Source: Clostridia bacterium (GTDB lineage Bacteria > Bacillota > Clostridia > Christensenellales > Christensenellaceae). From it: a stretch of 64,000 nt of DNA. The stretch spans positions 50,332 through 114,331 of the forward strand of contig JAFRTU010000020.1 in the NCBI GenBank assembly GCA_017439085.1, given 5' to 3'. The position numbers and the translations under genes are program-made. Shown in pieces: positions 59,801 to 64,000 of this stretch (position 1 is its first letter; the number at the start of each line of letters is the position of its first letter). The notes under the pieces are model-generated. The model was not told the DNA's origin and did not search any database. It was given only the letters and a program-made list of their open reading frames with translations.

Positions 59801-60811
59801 ATGGCTGAAAAGGCAAAGAAAAAGAAGGTAGTAGATAGCGGTAGCGCTAAGGGACAGCAGATAACAATGTTATTTGTTATCCTCGCTATATGTATCATAT
59901 GGACAATAATGTCAGAGTACTTCCTGACAGTTGATAACTGGGTAAACATCGTTCACACGATGTGCGTTACGACAGTCGCTGGATATGCTATGACAATATG
60001 TCTTATAAACGGTGGTGTTGACCTTTCATTAGGTTATACCATCTGCTTCTCCGGAATCACAGCTGCCATGGTAGTCTATGATTTCTACGGAAAGAAGGAC
60101 AGCTCCGGCTCAATCCCGATCGGTCTTGCAGTAGGAATCGGAACCGGAATCGTTGTAGGACTTGTTAACGGTATCGTTGTTGCAAGACTCGGATTACCTC
60201 CATATCTGTCCACACTCGCAATGCAGATGGTCCTTAAGGGTCTCGCATACCTGTTACCAGGACTTGGACCGGTTTACATTTCAACATCATCGAGATATAG
60301 AGATCTTGCACAGACAAGAATCGGTGGAGTCATCCCGGTAACATTTATCTACGTTGTAGCATTTGGACTGATACTTTGGTTCTTCATGAGAAAGACAGTC
60401 CTCGGAAGAAGATTCTATGCTATAGGATCCAACACTGAGGCAGCTAGACTTTCAGGTATCAACGTCACGTCGACCAGAATCTGTGCTTATGTCGTTACAT
60501 CCATGATGGCAGCAGTTGCAGGAGTTTTACAGTCTGCAAGAGTTAACGTCGGATCACAGACAAACGGTGTTGGTATGGAAGGTGACGCAACAGTTGCAGC
60601 AGTCATCGGTGGTACATCAATGGGTGGTGGACATGGTTCACTCTTCGGATGCATCATTGGAGGTCTGTTCATGACCCTTCTCAAGAACGGCATGAACCTC
60701 CTGAACATCAACGCAAACTGGCAGTTCGTTCTTATCGGTATCTTCCTCGTTATATCAGTTGTTGTTGATACAATCAGAAGAGAACGTGAGATGAGCAAGC
60801 TCGATGTCTGA
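59801..60811 (+). CDS. sugar ABC importer permease (MglC/RbsC type)
   Basis: A 336-residue membrane protein with about 8-10 helices and the family motifs INGGVDLSLGYTICFSG, GLVNGIVVARLGLPPYLSTLAMQM and GRRFYAIGSNTEAARLSGINV. It follows the ATPase by five bases with GGAGGG ahead of the ATG. Only one permease gene is present, so the channel is a homodimer, as in Mgl. A terminator separates it from the binding-protein gene, a common way to give the binding protein a separate, higher expression. Confidence 0.94.
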   Translation: MAEKAKKKKVVDSGSAKGQQITMLFVILAICIIWTIMSEYFLTVDNWVNIVHTMCVTTVAGYAMTICLINGGVDLSLGYTICFSGITAAMVVYDFYGKKDSSGSIPIGLAVGIGTGIVVGLVNGIVVARLGLPPYLSTLAMQMVLKGLAYLLPGLGPVYISTSSRYRDLAQTRIGGVIPVTFIYVVAFGLILWFFMRKTVLGRRFYAIGSNTEAARLSGINVTSTRICAYVVTSMMAAVAGVLQSARVNVGSQTNGVGMEGDATVAAVIGGTSMGGGHGSLFGCIIGGLFMTLLKNGMNLLNINANWQFVLIGIFLVISVVVDTIRREREMSKLDV

Positions 60812-60842
60812 TACAATAAGTCTGAATAAGATTTAGTAAAAA

Positions 60843-60872
60843 GGTCCGGGTCGTTATGACCCGGATTTTTTA
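60843..60872 (+). terminator. terminator after the permease gene
   Basis: GTCCGGGTC and GACCCGGAT form a stem around GTTAT, followed by TTTTTT. Confidence 0.9.
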
Positions 60873-61056
60873 TTACCCCTTTTTAAATAAATTATTACAG
60901 AAAAGAAACAAATGAGTGGCACAATATTAAAAATTCTAAATATAGAATAATTTAGAAGAAAAATAATCCAAAAACTAAATAATTTTATTGCCTATAGGTG
61001 TCAAATGGGATACTATGTATACGTTAAAACTCACATATTTAAAAAGGAGAAAGAAA

Positions 61057-62160
61057 ATGAAGAAAGTTTTAGCAATCGTTCTCGCACTCGCTATGGTCAT
61101 GATGATGTTCGTAGCATGCAAGAAGGAAGAACAGAAGTCTTCGACTCCTGCTCCTACACCGGCACCGTCTGAGCCCGCAAAGTCCTCAACAGAGCCTGAG
61201 CCCTCCAAGTCCGAGGAAGCTCCGAAGTATGACAAGTACAACATCGCTTGCGTATATTCTGAGATCACCGGAGACTTCTGGGGAGTTGTTTACAACGGAT
61301 GCGTTGCAGCTCTTGACGAACTGAAGGCACAGTATGGTATCGAAGGTTACTGCACAGCACCTGCTACGGCATCTGACTACACACAGCAGATGGACCTTCT
61401 TGACCAGGTTCTTCTTAAGAAGCCGGATGGATTAGTACTTTGTCCGTCCAACGCTGACTCCATCGGAACATACGTGACCGACAAGTTCACGGATGACTCC
61501 ATCCCGATCATCGTTATCGACAGATCCTGCAACACTACTTCCCCTGCAGTTATCGGAAGCTATACATCTGACGCTTATGCAATGTCAGTTGGACAGTTCG
61601 AGATGGCACAGAAGGCTATGGCTGATGTTGACAAGGTCCTCTTCATCCACCTCGGAATTTCAAAAGACAACCAGCAGTGGGCAGAGAGATCCTATGGATT
61701 CATGGACAAGGCTAAGGAAGATCCTAAGTTCACATCCTACACAGGAGACGAGCCATACTGGGTATCTCAGGTATCACAGGAAATCTGCATCCAGTACCTC
61801 CAGGATACAATCAACTCTCACCCGGATGACAACATCCTCATCCTCGGAACCTGCAACAGCTATAACAACTATGCTATAACCGCTGTTTCCGAGCTCTCTG
61901 ACGCTAAGAAATCGAAAGTCACGATCATTGGTTGGGACTTCTCCGCAACAGAGAAAGGATACATGGAGTCTGGTGATATGTACGGAGCAATGGGACAGAA
62001 CCCATACCTCATGGGATATGACTCCACATATCTTATGTGCGACTATCTGGCAGGAAAGGGCTTCCCGGAAGGAGCATCCGTACCGTTCCAGGCAGTTGAT
62101 ATCACCAACATCGATTCTGATGAAGTTAAGGCTTACATGAAGACCATGGGAATGCTTTAA
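61057..62160 (+). CDS. sugar-binding lipoprotein, copy 1
   Basis: A 367-residue protein starting at ATG 61057 behind AAAAGGAG. It has a lipoprotein signal (about 1-20) ending in the lipobox FVAC with Cys at 21, a Ser/Pro/Glu-rich linker, and a type I periplasmic-binding domain (NIACVYSEITGDFWG..., QMDLLDQVLLKKPDGLVLCPSN, GWDFSATEKGYMESG). It should be lipidated by Lgt and deliver ligand to the importer upstream. Ligand is probably a sugar by family. A closely related second copy lies at 63532. Confidence 0.93.
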   Translation: MKKVLAIVLALAMVMMMFVACKKEEQKSSTPAPTPAPSEPAKSSTEPEPSKSEEAPKYDKYNIACVYSEITGDFWGVVYNGCVAALDELKAQYGIEGYCTAPATASDYTQQMDLLDQVLLKKPDGLVLCPSNADSIGTYVTDKFTDDSIPIIVIDRSCNTTSPAVIGSYTSDAYAMSVGQFEMAQKAMADVDKVLFIHLGISKDNQQWAERSYGFMDKAKEDPKFTSYTGDEPYWVSQVSQEICIQYLQDTINSHPDDNILILGTCNSYNNYAITAVSELSDAKKSKVTIIGWDFSATEKGYMESGDMYGAMGQNPYLMGYDSTYLMCDYLAGKGFPEGASVPFQAVDITNIDSDEVKAYMKTMGML

Positions 62161-62180
62161 TCTCTAAGCAGAACAAAAAC

Positions 62181-62208
62181 TAAAAGAGCTCTTCGGAGCT
62201 CTTTTTTT
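62181..62208 (+). terminator. terminator after the first binding-protein gene
   Basis: AAAAGAGCTC-TTCG-GAGCTCTTTT with a long T run. The IS element begins a few bases later. Confidence 0.92.
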
Positions 62209-62213
62209 TGTGT

Positions 62214-62239
62214 AGATAAATTATCATAACAAGTGCAAC
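62214..62239 (+). repeat. IS30 left inverted repeat
   Basis: Its inner part, TCATAACAAGTGCAAC, mirrors the right end. Ahead of the transposase start. Confidence 0.65.
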
Positions 62240-62315
62240 GGATAAAAAAAGGGTCCATAGGACTCAAATGTTAAAATGTAAGTGACCAAACAAACATTAA
62301 GAACAGGAGAGTACT

Positions 62316-63280
62316 ATGAACTATAATCATCTTACCATAAATGAACGGTGTTGTATTTTTCAGTTCATACAAAGCGGTATGAGCATCAGGCAGATAGCCA
62401 AGGCATTAAACCGAAACGCCAGTACAATCTCAAGAGAGAAAAAAGGAACAGTTCTGAATTTGGAAGCTGTGGGCGATTCAAGAGATATTTACCTCAGGCA
62501 GCACAAAAGCAGAGCGAGCAGAGAAGAGGAAGATGCCATAGGCCAATCAAGTATGAGGATGAGGTAAGAGAATATGTAGCGGAAAAGCTACTTGAGCATT
62601 GGTCACCGGAACAGATAGCTCATAGAGAAAGCGAGCACCAGGTGCCATCGACATCAACGATATACAGAATGATTCACAGGAATCATCTGAAACAAGTGAA
62701 GATGGAACACTTAAGACGAAAAGGAAAGTTTAAAAGACCGGCAGAGACAAGAGGTAAGTTTAATGCAGGTCCATCGATAAAAACGAGGCCAAAAAGTGTG
62801 TATAAGCGTAAAGAAACAGGCCATTGGGAAGCGGATACTGTGGAATCAGGGAGAATAGATCATAAGCGTAAGAGCAGCTACTGTTTTGTGACATTAGCTG
62901 AAAGGAAATCACGATATTACATAGCGGTATTAGTTCCTGATAAAAAAGCAGAACATGTAACTCCGGCAATCATAAATGCCCTAAAGGGATTCGATCCCGA
63001 TTTAGTCAAAACCATTACCTTCGACAGAGGAAAAGAATTCTCCGGCTACGAAGAAATAGCCAGAGAATTGAAATGTAATGTATATTTTTGTGATCCATAT
63101 TGTGCCTGGCAAAAAGGTACGAACGAAAACACCAACGGACTTCTTCGAGAATTCTATCCCAAAGGAATGGATCTTTCAGAAGTTGACGAGACTGAACTTG
63201 AATATAACTTAGCCTTGATGAATAACAGGCCAAGAAAATGTATTAATTATTCAACACCCTTGGAGATACTTCATTCTTAA
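62316..63280 (+). pseudogene. IS30-family transposase with a frame change
   Basis: The N-terminal HTH (MNYNHLTINERCCIFQF, SIRQIAKALNRNASTISRE) is in frame with ATG 62316, behind AGGAG. The rest (about 280 residues) is in the -1 frame from near 62439-62444, a run of six A. Past this point the DDE domain is intact: HWEADTVES (Asp), TFDRGKEFSGY (Asp) and KGTNENTNGLLREF (Glu). Either one base was lost here, which breaks the gene, or slippage on the A run restores the fusion. IS30 transposases are normally a single frame. Confidence 0.85.
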
Positions 63281-63286
63281 CATGGT

Positions 63287-63312
63287 GTTGCGCTTGATTT
63301 GACAAATCATCT
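63287..63312 (-). repeat. IS30 right inverted repeat
   Basis: GTTGCGCTTGATTTGA at its inner end, complementary to the left repeat, just after the transposase stop. The gap from 63313 to 63531 is AT-rich leader sequence without a visible gene. Confidence 0.65.
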
Positions 63313-63531
63313 GTAAAAATATAGAAAATGCCCTGTGATAATCATTAAGAGGTTAAAAGATTTATATTATGAAATAGTAATGAATCAGGAGATATGATTA
63401 CCAAATGGTCATATTGCCATCATAAAAGGGACTTAAGTTTAAACCGTACTCGAAAATGATTGCAAGAGGTATCAATAGTCGGATACGATATCAATGTTAA
63501 AACTAACACCAAATAAAAAAGGAGAAAGAAA

Positions 63532-64000
63532 ATGAAAAAAGTTTTAGCAATCGTTCTCGCACTCGCTATGGTCATGATGATGTTCGTAGCATGCAAGAAA
63601 GAGGAAGAGAAGAAGTCTTCGACTCCTGCTCCTACACCGGCTCCGTCCGAGGCCGGTAAGTCCTCAACAGAGCCTGCTCCGTCTTCCGAAGCAAAGTCCT
63701 CTGAAGGCCCGAAGTACACAGAGAAATACAACATCGCTTGCGTTTACTCTGAGAACACCGGAGACTTCTGGGGAGTTGTTGCAAACGGATGCAACGCTGC
63801 TCTTGATGAGCTCAAGGCTCAGTACGGTATCGAGGGATATTGTGTAGCTCCTGCTACATCATCTGACTACACACAGCAGATGGACCTCATCGACCAGGTT
63901 CTTCTTAAGAAACCAAACGGAATGGTTCTCTGCCCGTCCAACGCTGACTCCATCGGAACATACGTGACCGACAAGTTCACGGATGACTCCATCCCGATCA
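63532..64000 (+). CDS. sugar-binding lipoprotein, copy 2, 3' partial
   Basis: The gene starts at ATG 63532 behind AAAAAAGGAG and is cut by the right edge after 156 codons, with no stop inside the window. The signal peptide and lipobox (FVAC) are the same as in copy 1, the Ser/Pro linker is five residues longer, and the binding domain is clearly homologous (NIACVYSENTGDFWG). The last 67 bases equal 61444-61510 of copy 1. It probably serves the same importer with the same or a shifted ligand range. Confidence 0.93.
   Translation, partial: MKKVLAIVLALAMVMMMFVACKKEEEKKSSTPAPTPAPSEAGKSSTEPAPSSEAKSSEGPKYTEKYNIACVYSENTGDFWGVVANGCNAALDELKAQYGIEGYCVAPATSSDYTQQMDLIDQVLLKKPNGMVLCPSNADSIGTYVTDKFTDDSIPI

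Larger units (their letters stand above)
62214..63312 (+). mobile_element. IS30-family insertion sequence
   Basis: About 1.1 kb, bounded by imperfect 26-bp inverted repeats at 62214-62239 and 63287-63312 (the inner 16 bases match at 13 positions), with one transposase reading frame region inside. I see no clear 2-3-bp target duplication, so the ends may be off by a few bases. It sits between the terminator of binding-protein copy 1 and the leader of copy 2. Confidence 0.8.

Noticed and set aside
62439..62444. Canonical programmed -1 frameshift heptamer in the transposase
   Set aside because: In the zero frame the site reads GAG AAA AAA GGA, not A-AAA-AAG, so it is not the standard slippery site. 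An indel or slippage on the A run is as likely.
62205..63320. Target-site duplication around the IS30 element
   Set aside because: TGT occurs near both ends, but not at matching positions relative to the inverted repeats, so I do not call it.

Overview
The window looks like the chromosome of a low-to-moderate GC Bacillota bacterium of the class Clostridia. The evidence is the gene order (rimP-nusA-rnpM-L7Ae-infB-rbfA-nrnA-truB-ribF-rpsO), the fused ispH-rpsA gene, the Asp23/AmaP/DUF2273 set, strong Shine-Dalgarno sites, frequent TTG/GTG starts and heavy use of AGA/AGG and ATA codons. I cannot name a genus. Almost everything is housekeeping. There is no phage, CRISPR array or classical defence island.

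Layout. 0-3.6 kb: a methyltransferase cut by the left edge, the redox chaperone HslO, an unknown protein and a THUMP RNA methyltransferase. 3.6-3.8 kb: two tRNA genes on the minus strand. 3.9-10.1 kb: a folate-type ECF S component, Maf, and the cell-elongation set mreC-mreD-PBP2-rodA. 10.1-22.4 kb: a radical-SAM pair, RNase G, then the rimP-to-ribF translation/RNA operon behind a promoter and an attenuator-like hairpin. 22.4-26.7 kb: rpsO and pnp, separated by a convergent M18 aminopeptidase. 27-33.5 kb: a membrane-anchored propeller-like protein, ThiI with its cysteine desulfurase, CinA, serine acetyltransferase, a small P-loop protein and YajC. 33.6-38.3 kb: galE and a secreted dockerin-tagged glucosaminidase followed at once by a membrane-anchored cohesin protein. 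38.4-42.6 kb: tRNA groups, a flippase, an aminopeptidase P and EF-P. 42.6-46.5 kb: lgt, nicotinate phosphoribosyltransferase and an Asp23/AmaP envelope group. 46.5-53 kb: nusB, a TsaD paralogue, folD, a prenyl synthase, cmk, plsC and the ispH-rpsA fusion. 53-58 kb: an Fe-S aldo/keto reductase and a heterodimeric ABC exporter. 58-64 kb: a sugar-type ABC importer whose substrate-binding lipoprotein gene is duplicated, with an IS30-family element between the copies. The second copy runs off the right edge.

The most interesting unit is the dockerin/cohesin pair at 34.8-38.3 kb. It reads as a two-gene system that could hold a peptidoglycan hydrolase at the membrane by a cellulosome-type interaction. 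Other points of note are an internal promoter, ribosome-binding site and in-frame ATG that could make ribosomal protein S1 independently of its IspH fusion; a hairpin-rich spacer ahead of amaP; a CinA whose amidase domain seems to have lost its active site; and the diverging duplicated binding proteins around the IS element.
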